Source of the DNA: an uncultured Oscillospiraceae bacterium
GTDB lineage: Bacteria > Bacillota > Clostridia > Oscillospirales > Oscillospiraceae
Assembly (NCBI GenBank): GCA_947629915.1
Contig: CANRFN010000042.1
Location: forward strand, 1-40,493
DNA: 40,493 nt
Direction: 5' to 3'
Part shown: positions 8,339-15,952 of the stretch, piece by piece
How positions within the stretch are numbered: the first letter of the stretch is position 1
Layout of the letters: each line of letters starts with the position of its first letter
The notes under the pieces: generated by a model
Database searches by the model: none
Seen by the model: the letters and a program-made list of their open reading frames with translations, nothing else
Told to the model about the DNA's origin: nothing
Program-made: the position numbers and the translations under genes

Positions 8339-8884
8339 ATGAAAAACCATCTGCCAGCCCTGGTCGCCGGCCTTCTCACAGCATCCCTCATTCCCTTCCA
8401 AGTGAAGAAGGACGAGGAAACCGGCAACGTCACCCTTCGCGCTCTGCTCTGGAATGCCCGCATCTCCACCGATGAGAACAACCAGAAGAACGTGTCCGTG
8501 AACTTTGGTCCCAAGGTTCCCGCAGCCCCTGTCGCCGCACCCGTTGCAAATGAGCCGGAAGTGGATGCCGCCCCTGTATCCACGGAGATCGCCGTGGAGC
8601 AGGAGGCCACTGAGGCAGACTTCGCAGACGTAGAGCCGGAAGCTCCCGCTGCTGAGGAAGCGCCCGCCGCCGAAGAAGCTCCTGCAGCTGAGGAGGCACC
8701 TGCCGCTGAAGAGGCAGCTCCCGCCGAGGATGCCGCCCCTGCAGCCGAAGAGGCGCCCGCCGCAGACACCACCGTCACGGTGGCGGAAGAAGTCATCGAG
8801 GTCCCCGAGCCCGCCGCTGAGGAGACCCCCGCCCCCGAAGAGGCCCCTGCCGAGGAGCCCAAGCCGGAAGAGACCGCTGAGTAA
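8339..8884 (+). CDS. Ala/Glu/Pro-rich repeat protein with N-terminal hydrophobic segment
   Basis: A 181-residue unrecognised protein. Residues 4-20 are hydrophobic (HLPALVAGLLTASLIPF), probably a membrane anchor. A short globular stretch (about 20-60) follows, then a disordered acidic tail made of repeated EEAPA/AAEEAPA units up to the end. The tail resembles wall-spanning or low-complexity linkers. Ribosome-binding site GAGAGGAG. It lies between serS and mscL; the MscL here also ends in an Ala/Pro/Glu stretch. The repeats are likely to vary in number between strains (inference). Confidence 0.7.
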   Translation: MKNHLPALVAGLLTASLIPFQVKKDEETGNVTLRALLWNARISTDENNQKNVSVNFGPKVPAAPVAAPVANEPEVDAAPVSTEIAVEQEATEADFADVEPEAPAAEEAPAAEEAPAAEEAPAAEEAAPAEDAAPAAEEAPAADTTVTVAEEVIEVPEPAAEETPAPEEAPAEEPKPEETAE

Positions 8885-8934
8885 GCTGGTACCGTACCAA
8901 AGCACAAACGAAAAGAGAAAGTAGGGATTCCGTC

Positions 8935-9387
8935 ATGAAAAAGTTTTTAGAGGAATTCAAAGCCTTTATCAATAAGGGCAATGTCCTGGGTCTGGCCGTT
9001 GGCGTTATCATCGGCGGCGCCTTCTCCTCCATCACCACCTCCCTCACCAATGACATCATCATGCCCATCGTCGCCATCTTCCTGGGCGGCGTGGACTTCT
9101 CCAGCATGGCCATCAGACTGCCTTCCCCCTTCAACGTAGACCCGGAGGCAGCCCCCAACATGCTGAACTACGGCAACTTCATCTCCGCCGTCATCAACTT
9201 CTTTATCATGGCCCTTGTGGTCTTCTTCATCGTAAAGGCCGTGAACAAGGTCATGGACACCGCCAGAAGGCCCAAGCACGAAGAGCCCGCCGCTCCCGAA
9301 GAGCCCCCGGCACCCACCGCAGAGGAGCTGCTCACCGAGATCCGCGACCTCATGAAGGCCAACGTCAAGGCCGGCGGCAAGAAGTAA
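8935..9387 (+). CDS. mscL: large-conductance mechanosensitive channel MscL
   Basis: A 150-residue channel subunit. The N-terminal helix KKFLEEFKAFINKGNVLGLAVGVIIGGAFSSITTSLTNDIIMPIVA contains the pore-lining TM1. TM2 is around residues 82-105 (FISAVINFFIMALVVFFIVKAVNK), and a cytoplasmic C-terminal helix LLTEIRDLMK follows an Ala/Pro/Glu linker. It forms a homopentamer that opens under membrane tension in osmotic downshock. Ribosome-binding site AGTAGGGA. Length is near normal, slightly long because of the linker. Confidence 0.95.
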   Translation: MKKFLEEFKAFINKGNVLGLAVGVIIGGAFSSITTSLTNDIIMPIVAIFLGGVDFSSMAIRLPSPFNVDPEAAPNMLNYGNFISAVINFFIMALVVFFIVKAVNKVMDTARRPKHEEPAAPEEPPAPTAEELLTEIRDLMKANVKAGGKK

Positions 9388-9424
9388 TCCAGTACATATC
9401 AATCATCCGAAGAGGAGGATTCCC

Positions 9425-9763
9425 ATGGCCGAACACACGCCGGGCACAGACAACCAGGAGTACAAGCCCGCCACTTTTGAGAAGCGGGTGGCAGCCTGGA
9501 TGGGAATTGCCTACATGCTGTTGTTCCTGGGGATCTTCCTCTTCTCGCTCTATAAGCCCGGCGGCTCCCTGCAGGGCACCTTCCCTCTGTTTCTTCTCCC
9601 TGCCTGCATCTGTGTCTCTGTGGTGATCGTCCACAGACTGCGGGAGCACAATGCCCCCGGCGGCCCCGTGATCGGCGTCCTTGTGCTGCTGATCTGTATC
9701 GCAGGCGCCGTCTTCGGCCTGCTCATGGGTCTCCCGGCCCTCTTCGCAGCTTTCGCGGGGTGA
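9425..9763 (+). CDS. small three-pass membrane protein, unknown
   Basis: A 112-residue protein with hydrophilic N-terminus (about 25 residues) and three predicted membrane helices: AWMGIAYMLLFLGIFLFSLY, FPLFLLPACICVSVVIV and VIGVLVLLICIAGAVFGLLMG. Strong ribosome-binding site GAAGAGGAGG before ATG 9425. The stop at 9761-9763 is 3 nt from the rsmG start, so it is cotranscribed with rsmG. No family recognised. Confidence 0.7.
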   Translation: MAEHTPGTDNQEYKPATFEKRVAAWMGIAYMLLFLGIFLFSLYKPGGSLQGTFPLFLLPACICVSVVIVHRLREHNAPGGPVIGVLVLLICIAGAVFGLLMGLPALFAAFAG

Positions 9764-9766
9764 GAT

Positions 9767-10495
9767 ATGGACATCCAGTGCATCGCCCCGTTGGTCCGAA
9801 GCGTTCTTGCCGCCATGGGCCTCTCCGATCAGACCAACCCCATGGCCCCGGAGATCCTCCAGGAGTACGCCAGACTGCTCCTGGAGAAGAACCAGGTCAT
9901 GAACCTCACGGCCATCACAGAGCCCTCGGATGTGGCCCGCCTGCACTTCCTGGACAGCGCCGCCCTTTTACTGGCGGAAGACCTCTCCAGCGGTCCCGTG
10001 CTGGATGTGGGCACCGGCGCCGGCTTTCCCGGCTTAGTGCTGGCCATCTTGAGGCCGGAGCTGCAGGTCACCCTCATGGACGCACTGGAGAAGCGGATTC
10101 TCTGGCTCCAGGAGACCGCAGAGGCCCTGCAGGTGTCCAATGCCGTATCCGTGCACGCCCGGGCGGAAGAGGCAGCCAGGAAGCCGGAGATCCGAGAATC
10201 CTTTGGCGTTGTCACCTCCAGGGCCGTGGCAGATCTGCGGATCCTGTCCGAGCTCTGCCTTCCCTTTGTCCGCATAGGCGGCAGCTTTCTCGCCATGAAG
10301 GGCTCCCAGAGCCAGGCGGAGACGGAGGCCGCCCTCCACGCTATCGAAGAACTGGGCGGCTGTCTGGAGAAGACCATCCCCTACAGGATTCCCGGCACAG
10401 ATGTGTCCCATGCGGTTCTGGTGATCCGCAAAGGGAATCCCACACCGGAGCGATACCCTAGGCGATGGGCCGTTCTCCAGCGCAAACCCCTATGA
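9767..10495 (+). CDS. rsmG: 16S rRNA (guanine527-N7)-methyltransferase RsmG
   Basis: A 242-residue SAM-dependent methyltransferase (GidB). The SAM-binding loop is VLDVGTGAGFPGLVLAI (about residues 77-93), with the N-terminal family stretch LLEKNQVMNLTAIT and FLDSA, and the later VTSRAVADLRILSELCLP. It modifies G527 in the 530 loop of 16S rRNA. It lies near partition genes in many Firmicutes. Start at ATG 9767 directly after the previous stop. Normal length. Confidence 0.93.
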   Translation: MDIQCIAPLVRSVLAAMGLSDQTNPMAPEILQEYARLLLEKNQVMNLTAITEPSDVARLHFLDSAALLLAEDLSSGPVLDVGTGAGFPGLVLAILRPELQVTLMDALEKRILWLQETAEALQVSNAVSVHARAEEAARKPEIRESFGVVTSRAVADLRILSELCLPFVRIGGSFLAMKGSQSQAETEAALHAIEELGGCLEKTIPYRIPGTDVSHAVLVIRKGNPTPERYPRRWAVLQRKPL

Positions 10496-10626
10496 ATGGG
10501 ATTTTCCGGCTGGGATTTTCCCTCTTTTTTGTGAAAGTTTCCGAGAAAGTTTGAAGCTTTTGACGCTTTTCGTGAAGTTTTTGTTGCATCTCATTGTGAA
10601 ATATGATATTCTCTAGGGGGTGGCAC

Positions 10627-11361
10627 ATGGGCATTTCCATCATGGTTACATCCGGAAAAGGCGGCACGGGAAAGACATCACTCACCGCAGCCGTCTCATC
10701 CTGTCTCGCGGCACTGGGCAAGCATGTCCTCTGCATCGACTGCGACATCGGCCTCAGGAATCTGGATCTGGCCTTAGGTCTCTCAGACCGGGCGATGATG
10801 GATTTCTCCGATGTCATGGCCCTGCGGTGTCCCCTGATCAAGGCCGCCGTAGAGCACCCCGAGATCAAGGGACTCTCGCTGCTCACCGCCCCGCTCTCCG
10901 CAGACAACCTGGACCCGGGCGCTTTTGTCCGCCTGGTATCCGATGCGAAGGACTATTTCGACTACATCCTGATGGACTCCCCGGCGGGGCTGGGCACCGG
11001 CTTTCAGCTGGCGAAATCCGCCGCAGACCGGGCCATTGTAGTCTCCGCCATCGATCCCGCCGCCCTGCGGGATGCCCAGCGCACGGTATCGGAGCTGCTC
11101 CACAGCATCTCCAACATCATGCTGGTGATGAACCGGGTGCAGCCCAGCATCATCCGGGAGCTGCGCACCTCCATAGACAACGCCATGGACGCTGCGGGAC
11201 TGCCGCTGCTGGGCGTGATCCCGGAGGACCCGTCCGTCACGATTGCTGCGGCCAAGTCCGTCCCGCTTGTCCTCTCCTCCTATAAGGGGGCGGCACAAGC
11301 CTACCTGAATATCTCCAAACGTATCCTCGGCCAGCGTGTCCCATTGCTGCGCCTTCGCTAA
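10627..11361 (+). CDS. MinD-like ParA-family ATPase
   Basis: A 244-residue P-loop ATPase. Deviant Walker A GKGGTGKTS starts at about residue 10; then CIDCDIGLRNLDLALGL and DSPAGLGTGF, which match MinD (DADIGLRNLD and DSPAGIE). The C-terminal NISKRILGQRVPLL could be the amphipathic membrane helix. MinD positions division-inhibiting MinC; no minC or minE is next to it. The ribosome-binding site AGGGGGTGG at 10615-10623 fixes ATG 10627 rather than an upstream in-frame codon at 10603. The mgsA homologue follows 18 bp later. MinD itself is likely but not certain. Confidence 0.75.
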   Translation: MGISIMVTSGKGGTGKTSLTAAVSSCLAALGKHVLCIDCDIGLRNLDLALGLSDRAMMDFSDVMALRCPLIKAAVEHPEIKGLSLLTAPLSADNLDPGAFVRLVSDAKDYFDYILMDSPAGLGTGFQLAKSAADRAIVVSAIDPAALRDAQRTVSELLHSISNIMLVMNRVQPSIIRELRTSIDNAMDAAGLPLLGVIPEDPSVTIAAAKSVPLVLSSYKGAAQAYLNISKRILGQRVPLLRLR

Positions 11362-11379
11362 CTGAGAAAGGACGATCCC

Positions 11380-11793
11380 ATGAATATCGCACTGATGAGC
11401 CACGACAACAAGAAGGAATTGATGGTGCAATTCTGCATTGCTTATTGCGGCATCCTTTCCCGCCACACCGTCTGCGCAACCAGCCGGACTGGAAGATTGG
11501 TCTCGGAGGCTACGGGGCTTCCGGTACAGCTCTTCCTGGCCCACACCCACGGCGGCTGCCAGCAAATCGGCGCCCGTATCGCCTACGATGAGATTGACAT
11601 GGTGTTGTTCTTCAACGACCCCAACTCGGACGAGCTGGATCAGGACCTGCACTATATCACTCGTCTCTGCGACCAGCACAACGTCCCCATCGCCACCAAT
11701 GCCGCCGCTGCGGAGATGCTCATCCACGGCCTGGGCAGAGGAGATCTGGATTGGCGTCTGCTGATCAAGCCCACCACACCGCTGCGGGTATAA
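11380..11793 (+). CDS. methylglyoxal synthase homologue with degenerate active site
   Basis: A 137-residue MGS-like domain protein, clearly homologous to MgsA (IALMSHDNKKELM, TGRLVSEATGLPV, NVPIATNAAAAE). MgsA turns dihydroxyacetone phosphate into methylglyoxal. Compared with E. coli MgsA, the catalytic Asp71 (in GGDQQ) is Cys60 here (HGGCQQ), His98 is Leu86, phosphate-binding Ser65-Gly66 are Ala54-His55, and Thr47 is Arg36. His19 and Asp101 are kept (His8, Asp89). Synthase activity is therefore doubtful. The frame is intact, so the protein may be repurposed. Confidence 0.85.
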   Translation: MNIALMSHDNKKELMVQFCIAYCGILSRHTVCATSRTGRLVSEATGLPVQLFLAHTHGGCQQIGARIAYDEIDMVLFFNDPNSDELDQDLHYITRLCDQHNVPIATNAAAAEMLIHGLGRGDLDWRLLIKPTTPLRV

Positions 11794-11935
11794 TCCCAAA
11801 GAAACGTCACCACGCTAGGGTCTCCGAAGCCGTTCGGGGAACAATACGGACATGCCATGCTCTCGTCCCGATGTGTGGGATGGGAGCATTACATTTTCTA
11901 CAGGATGAACTACCCGCCAATTGCTCAATAACTGG

Positions 11936-11971
11936 AAAGGAGCGGCGCCGCTCTCCGGCGCCGATGAACGT
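11936..11971 (+). promoter_or_regulatory. hisS ribosome-binding site with intervening hairpin
   Basis: AAAGGAG at 11936-11942 is 29 nt from ATG 11972, too far for normal use. The gap holds a perfect hairpin (CGGCGCCG 11943-11950, loop CTCTC, CGGCGCCG 11956-11963). Folding it leaves 8 nt between ribosome-binding site and start codon. Confidence 0.5.
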
Positions 11972-13339
11972 ATGGCAAAACAGAAACCCCGCACCCTGTC
12001 CGGATTCATGGAGCTGCTGCCCCAGAAGCAGATGCTCTTTGAGCGCATGACGGACCTGCTGCGCAAATCCTATTCCCTCTACGGCTTTACCCCGCTGGAC
12101 ACCCCCATCATCGAGGCCAGCGAGGTGCTGCTGGCCAAAGCCGGCGGCGAGACGGAGAAGCAGATCTACCGCTTCACCAAGGGAGACAGCGACCTCTCCC
12201 TCCGCTTCGACCTCACCGTCCCCCTGGCCAAGTATGTGGCCTTACACTATCCCGAGCTGAACTTCCCCTTCCGCCGCTTCCAGATCGGAAAGGTCTACCG
12301 GGGCGAGCGCGCCCAGCGGGGCCGCTTCCGTGAGTTCTACCAGGCAGACATCGATGTAATCGGGGACGGCAAGCTGGATATCATCAACGAGGCGGAGATC
12401 CCGTCTGTGATCTACAACACCTTTACAGCCCTTGGCCTGAAACGCTTCCAGATCCGGGTGAACAACCGGAAGATCCTCAACGGCTTCTACGCCATGCTGG
12501 GACTCACCGAGAAGTCCGGAGACATCATGCGCACCGTGGACAAGCTGGACAAGATCGGCCCGGAGAAGGTGGCAGAGCTGCTCACCGATGAGGCGGTGGG
12601 CGTCTCCCCGGAGCAGGCCCAGGAGATCCTCCAGTTCATCGCCATCCGGGGCAGCCAGTCTGAGGTGCTCTCCGCGTTGGAGCAGTACCGGGGCCGCAAC
12701 CCCGTCTTCGATGAGGGTCTCAACGAGCTCACCACCGTGGTGCAGTATCTCGGCGCCTTCGGTGTCCCCGCCGAGGCCTTCGCCGTGGACCTCACCATCG
12801 CCCGGGGCCTGGACTACTACACCGGCACCGTCTATGAGACCACCCTTCTGGATCACCCGGAGATCGGCTCCGTGTGCTCCGGCGGCCGCTACGACAACCT
12901 GGCGGAGTACTACACAGACAAGCAGCTGCCCGGCGTGGGCATCAGCATCGGCCTCACCCGCCTCTTCTACGTGCTTGAGGAGCAGGGATACCTGAACCCG
13001 GAGAGCAACACTTCCTCCGCAGACGTCCTGATCCTTCCCATGACGCAGGATCTGGCCCCGGCCATCGCCTTCGCCACCCAGCTCCGCGCCGCCGGCATCC
13101 GCGCCCAGCTCTACACCGAGCAGAAGAAGTTCAAGCAGAAGATGGCCTATGCGGATAAGATTGGCGTGCCCTTCACCGCATTCCTGGGCGAAGATGAGAT
13201 CGCCCAGAACAAGGTCTCGGTGAAGAACATGGCGGACGGCACCCAGGAGACCCTGTCCCCGGAGGACGCCATCGCCCGCATCCAGGCGGCCATCGCGGTC
13301 TCCGCCACCGCCGCCCCCATCCGGGAACCGGCCAACTAA
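11972..13339 (+). CDS. hisS: histidyl-tRNA synthetase
   Basis: A 455-residue class II synthetase that charges tRNA-His. It shows the motif 1/2 region LSLRFDLTVPLAKYVA then FRRFQIGKVYRGERAQRGRFREFYQADIDVIG, the histidine-specific RGLDYYTGTVYE, the motif 3 region GGRYDNLAEYY..PGVGISIGLTRLF, and a C-terminal anticodon-binding domain (about residues 345-440). It extends past the usual end with an Ala-rich tail. I take ATG 11972; a TTG at 11921 would add 17 residues but has no good ribosome-binding site. See the structured leader just upstream. Confidence 0.93.
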   Translation: MAKQKPRTLSGFMELLPQKQMLFERMTDLLRKSYSLYGFTPLDTPIIEASEVLLAKAGGETEKQIYRFTKGDSDLSLRFDLTVPLAKYVALHYPELNFPFRRFQIGKVYRGERAQRGRFREFYQADIDVIGDGKLDIINEAEIPSVIYNTFTALGLKRFQIRVNNRKILNGFYAMLGLTEKSGDIMRTVDKLDKIGPEKVAELLTDEAVGVSPEQAQEILQFIAIRGSQSEVLSALEQYRGRNPVFDEGLNELTTVVQYLGAFGVPAEAFAVDLTIARGLDYYTGTVYETTLLDHPEIGSVCSGGRYDNLAEYYTDKQLPGVGISIGLTRLFYVLEEQGYLNPESNTSSADVLILPMTQDLAPAIAFATQLRAAGIRAQLYTEQKKFKQKMAYADKIGVPFTAFLGEDEIAQNKVSVKNMADGTQETLSPEDAIARIQAAIAVSATAAPIREPAN

Positions 13340-13365
13340 GCCGCTCCCCTGCCCTGCGATTCCCC

Positions 13366-13401
13366 TGGAAAGGCCGTTTTGGTCTTTCCAGAGCGTATAA
13401 T
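13366..13401 (+). promoter_or_regulatory. hairpin and probable -10 element before aspS
   Basis: A 10-bp stem (13366-13375 / 13381-13390, one G-T pair) ends the hisS transcript weakly, with no T tract. It is followed by TATAAT at 13396-13401, a likely -10 for aspS. No good -35 is seen at 17 bp. Confidence 0.4.
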
Positions 13402-13434
13402 ATCCGATTTTAATACAAACTGGAGTGTCCAATT

Positions 13435-15222
13435 ATGATGCAGTCTCGCACCCACACCTGCGGCGAACTCCGCATGGAGCATGTGGGTATGAAAGTAAAA
13501 CTGGTTGGCTGGATGGAGAACGTCCGCGAGGTTGGACAGAACTTCGCCTTTGTGATCCTCCGCGACTTCTACGGCACCACCCAGGTGGTGATTGAGGACT
13601 CTGAGCTGATGGCCCTGGTGAAGAGCCTGAACAAGGAGAGCACCATCTCCGTGGAGGGCACCGTCCGGGAGCGGGACTCCAAGAACCCCAAGATCCCCAC
13701 CGGCGACATCGAGGTGTCCCCGGAGAAGATCGAGGTCCTGGGCCGCTGCCGCTACAACGAGCTTCCCTTCCAGATCAACCGCTCCCGGGAGGCCGATGAG
13801 TCCCTGCGGCTGAAATACCGCTACCTGGATCTCCGCAACCCCGATGTGAAGAAGAACATCGTTCTCCGCTGCCAGGTAGTGGCCGCCCTCCGCGCCGCCA
13901 TGATCGAGGAGGGCTTCCTGGAGATCACCACGCCCATCCTCACCGCCTCCTCCCCGGAGGGCGCCCGGGACTATCTGGTGCCCTCCCGCAAGCACCCGGG
14001 TCACTTCTATGCCCTGCCCCAGGCCCCCCAGCAGTTCAAGCAGCTTCTCATGACCTCCGGCTTCGACCGCTACTTCCAGATCGCCCCCTGCTTCCGGGAC
14101 GAGGACGCCCGGGGAGACCGCTCTCCTGGCGAGTTCTATCAGCTGGACATGGAGATGGCCTTCGCAGACCAGGAGGACGTGTTCGCTGTCCTGGAGAAGG
14201 TCCTGCCCCCCATCTTTGCCAAGTACGGCACATACAACGTGGCCTCCTCTGCCCCGTTCCGCCGCATCCCCTATCTGGAGTCCATGGAGACCTACGGCAC
14301 CGATAAGCCGGACCTCCGCAACGACCTGGTGCTCCAGAACGTCTCTGAGGTCCTCTGGAAGTGCGGCCTGCCCGGCTGCCCGGAGGAGACCGGCACCGTG
14401 TATGCCATCGTGGTACCGGACTTTGCCGGCACCCGCAAGCAGATCGACAAGCTCTGTGCAGATGTGGAAGTGCAGTCCGGCAAGAAGCCGTACTGGTTCC
14501 GCCTGGACGAGAAGGGCGAACTGGTGGGCGGCATCACCAAGCTGGTGGCCCCGGTTAAGGACGAAGTGGTACAGGCTCTCAATCTGCAGCCCGGCTGCTT
14601 TGTGGGCATCGCCGCCAACACCAGCAAGGGTCAGGCACAGAAGACCGCCGGCGTGCTGCGCACCAAGCTCGGGGACCTCTGCCCCAGCCATGTGGACAAG
14701 GAGCGCTACGAGTTCTGCTGGATCGTGGACTTCCCCATGTACGAGATTGGCGAGGAGTCTGGCGAGCTGGAGTTCTGCCACAACCCATTCTCCATGCCCA
14801 ACGGCGGCCTGGAGGTCCTCCAGAAGGCCGCTGCCGGCGAGATCGACCCGCTGTCCATCACCGCCTTCCAGTATGACCTGGTCTGCAACGGCGTAGAGCT
14901 GTCCTCTGGCGCCGTCCGGAACCATGATCCCGAGATCATGATCGAGGCCTTCCAGCTAGTGCGGCTGGGCGAGGAAGATGTAAAGGCCAAGTTCCCCGCC
15001 ATGTACAATGCCTTCTGCTATGGAGCGCCGCCCCACGCAGGCATCGCCCCGGGTGTGGACCGCATGGTAATGCTGCTCTGCGGCGCCGAGACCATCCGCG
15101 AGGTAATCCCCTTCCCCATGAACAAGAATGCCCAGGATGTTATGATGGGTGCCCCCGGTCTTGTTCTGCCCCAGCAGCTCCAGGAGCTGAACATCGCAGT
15201 AACCAAGACGGAAGAGGAGTAA
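13435..15222 (+). CDS. aspS: aspartyl-tRNA synthetase
   Basis: A 595-residue bacterial-type AspRS. It has an N-terminal OB-fold anticodon domain (to about residue 110), the class II core with YRYLDLRNP, FLEITTPIL, the motif 2 region FRDEDARGDRSPGEFYQLDMEM, a GAD insertion domain (about 290-420) and motif 3 GIAPGVDRMVMLL near the C-terminus. The ribosome-binding site is a GGAG 9-10 nt before two consecutive ATG codons (13435 and 13438); either may be used. A strong terminator follows. It could be discriminating or non-discriminating for tRNA-Asn; I cannot tell. Confidence 0.95.
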   Translation: MMQSRTHTCGELRMEHVGMKVKLVGWMENVREVGQNFAFVILRDFYGTTQVVIEDSELMALVKSLNKESTISVEGTVRERDSKNPKIPTGDIEVSPEKIEVLGRCRYNELPFQINRSREADESLRLKYRYLDLRNPDVKKNIVLRCQVVAALRAAMIEEGFLEITTPILTASSPEGARDYLVPSRKHPGHFYALPQAPQQFKQLLMTSGFDRYFQIAPCFRDEDARGDRSPGEFYQLDMEMAFADQEDVFAVLEKVLPPIFAKYGTYNVASSAPFRRIPYLESMETYGTDKPDLRNDLVLQNVSEVLWKCGLPGCPEETGTVYAIVVPDFAGTRKQIDKLCADVEVQSGKKPYWFRLDEKGELVGGITKLVAPVKDEVVQALNLQPGCFVGIAANTSKGQAQKTAGVLRTKLGDLCPSHVDKERYEFCWIVDFPMYEIGEESGELEFCHNPFSMPNGGLEVLQKAAAGEIDPLSITAFQYDLVCNGVELSSGAVRNHDPEIMIEAFQLVRLGEEDVKAKFPAMYNAFCYGAPPHAGIAPGVDRMVMLLCGAETIREVIPFPMNKNAQDVMMGAPGLVLPQQLQELNIAVTKTEEE

Positions 15223-15228
15223 TAGTGC

Positions 15229-15270
15229 GCCCGGAAAGGACATCACTGCCTTTCCGGGCTCTTCCGTTTC
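15229..15270 (+). terminator. intrinsic terminator after aspS
   Basis: Eleven-base-pair stem GCCCGGAAAGG / CCTTTCCGGGC with a 9-nt loop, followed by TCTTCCGTTT. Confidence 0.8.
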
Positions 15271-15330
15271 CAATCTTCTCGGGTTTTCACCCGGCAATCC
15301 GTATCACCATCCCGAAAGGAGGAACTCGCA

Positions 15331-15693
15331 TTGCTCAAACCACCGGATAGCCGGCACAAACGCTGCCCATACTGCGGTCGCGTCCTGCAGCCCGATCTGC
15401 GTGCCTGCCCGTTCTGTAAAACGCTGCTGCCCACGCCGCCTCGGATGCGCCCGCCTGTGCCGGCACCGAAAGGACCGCCTCACAAACGGCCCAGGAACCC
15501 AGAACCGCCGCCCCCGCATCCGCTGCCGCCCAGGGTGCGTCCCAAGCTCTATCAGCTGCCGGTGCAGCCGCCGGTCCAGCAGTTCCCCCGCCCCAAGACC
15601 GTGGTATGCCCCAAATGCCGCACCGCCTTTCCTGTGACCCCCATGCAGAAGATGGTGCTCTGTCCGGGCTGCCACACACGCATCACCCTCTGA
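15331..15693 (+). CDS. double zinc-ribbon protein with proline-rich linker
   Basis: A 120-residue protein. The N-terminal CPYC..CPFC (residues 12-29) and C-terminal CPKC..CPGC (about 94-114) are two treble-clef or zinc-ribbon knuckles, joined by a linker very rich in Pro, Arg and Lys. Start TTG 15331 follows AAAGGAGG. Function unknown; such ribbons bind nucleic acid or proteins. Its last codons and the following hairpin are duplicated at 17196-17232. Confidence 0.75.
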   Translation: MLKPPDSRHKRCPYCGRVLQPDLRACPFCKTLLPTPPRMRPPVPAPKGPPHKRPRNPEPPPPHPLPPRVRPKLYQLPVQPPVQQFPRPKTVVCPKCRTAFPVTPMQKMVLCPGCHTRITL

Positions 15694-15715
15694 TCTCCCA
15701 CAGCAGACTTCAGCC
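15679..15715 (+). repeat. direct repeat, copy 1 (zinc-ribbon 3' end plus hairpin arm)
   Basis: These 37 bases recur with one mismatch at 17196-17232. Copy 1 covers the last codons of the zinc-ribbon gene and the start of its hairpin (15698-15735, CCACAGCAGACT and its complement). The repeat brackets the nuclease gene 15953-17011. Confidence 0.75.
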
Positions 15716-15882
15716 GCAGCTGGAGTCTGCTGTGGAGAAAGAAGTTGGTAACTTCGTTTAACCGGCATGGTATCATAACCATTTGGGTAGGAATCATCTG
15801 GTCTGGCTTACAGGAGCACAGTTCCACCTCACCATTCTAAACACTGCCAGAAACATTTCTCTCGAAAGACAGCATTTTCTAC

Positions 15883-15911
15883 TTGTTTTTCCATAAGCAT
15901 TCTGCTAGAAT
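15883..15911 (+). promoter_or_regulatory. sigma-A promoter of the Rpn-type nuclease gene
   Basis: TTGTTT at 15883-15888 and TAGAAT at 15906-15911 with a 17-bp spacer, about 40 bp before the start codon. Confidence 0.7.
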
Positions 15912-15952
15912 GTGCATTGAGAAGAGTACCGTTCGTATCGGAGGTGACCATC

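Noticed and set aside
13336..14925. 529-residue open frame on the - strand opposite aspS
   Set aside because: Antisense shadow of aspS with low-complexity composition.
15698..15735. Rho-independent terminator after the zinc-ribbon gene
   Set aside because: Stem is strong but there is no T tract on the + strand; kept only as part of the duplicated element.
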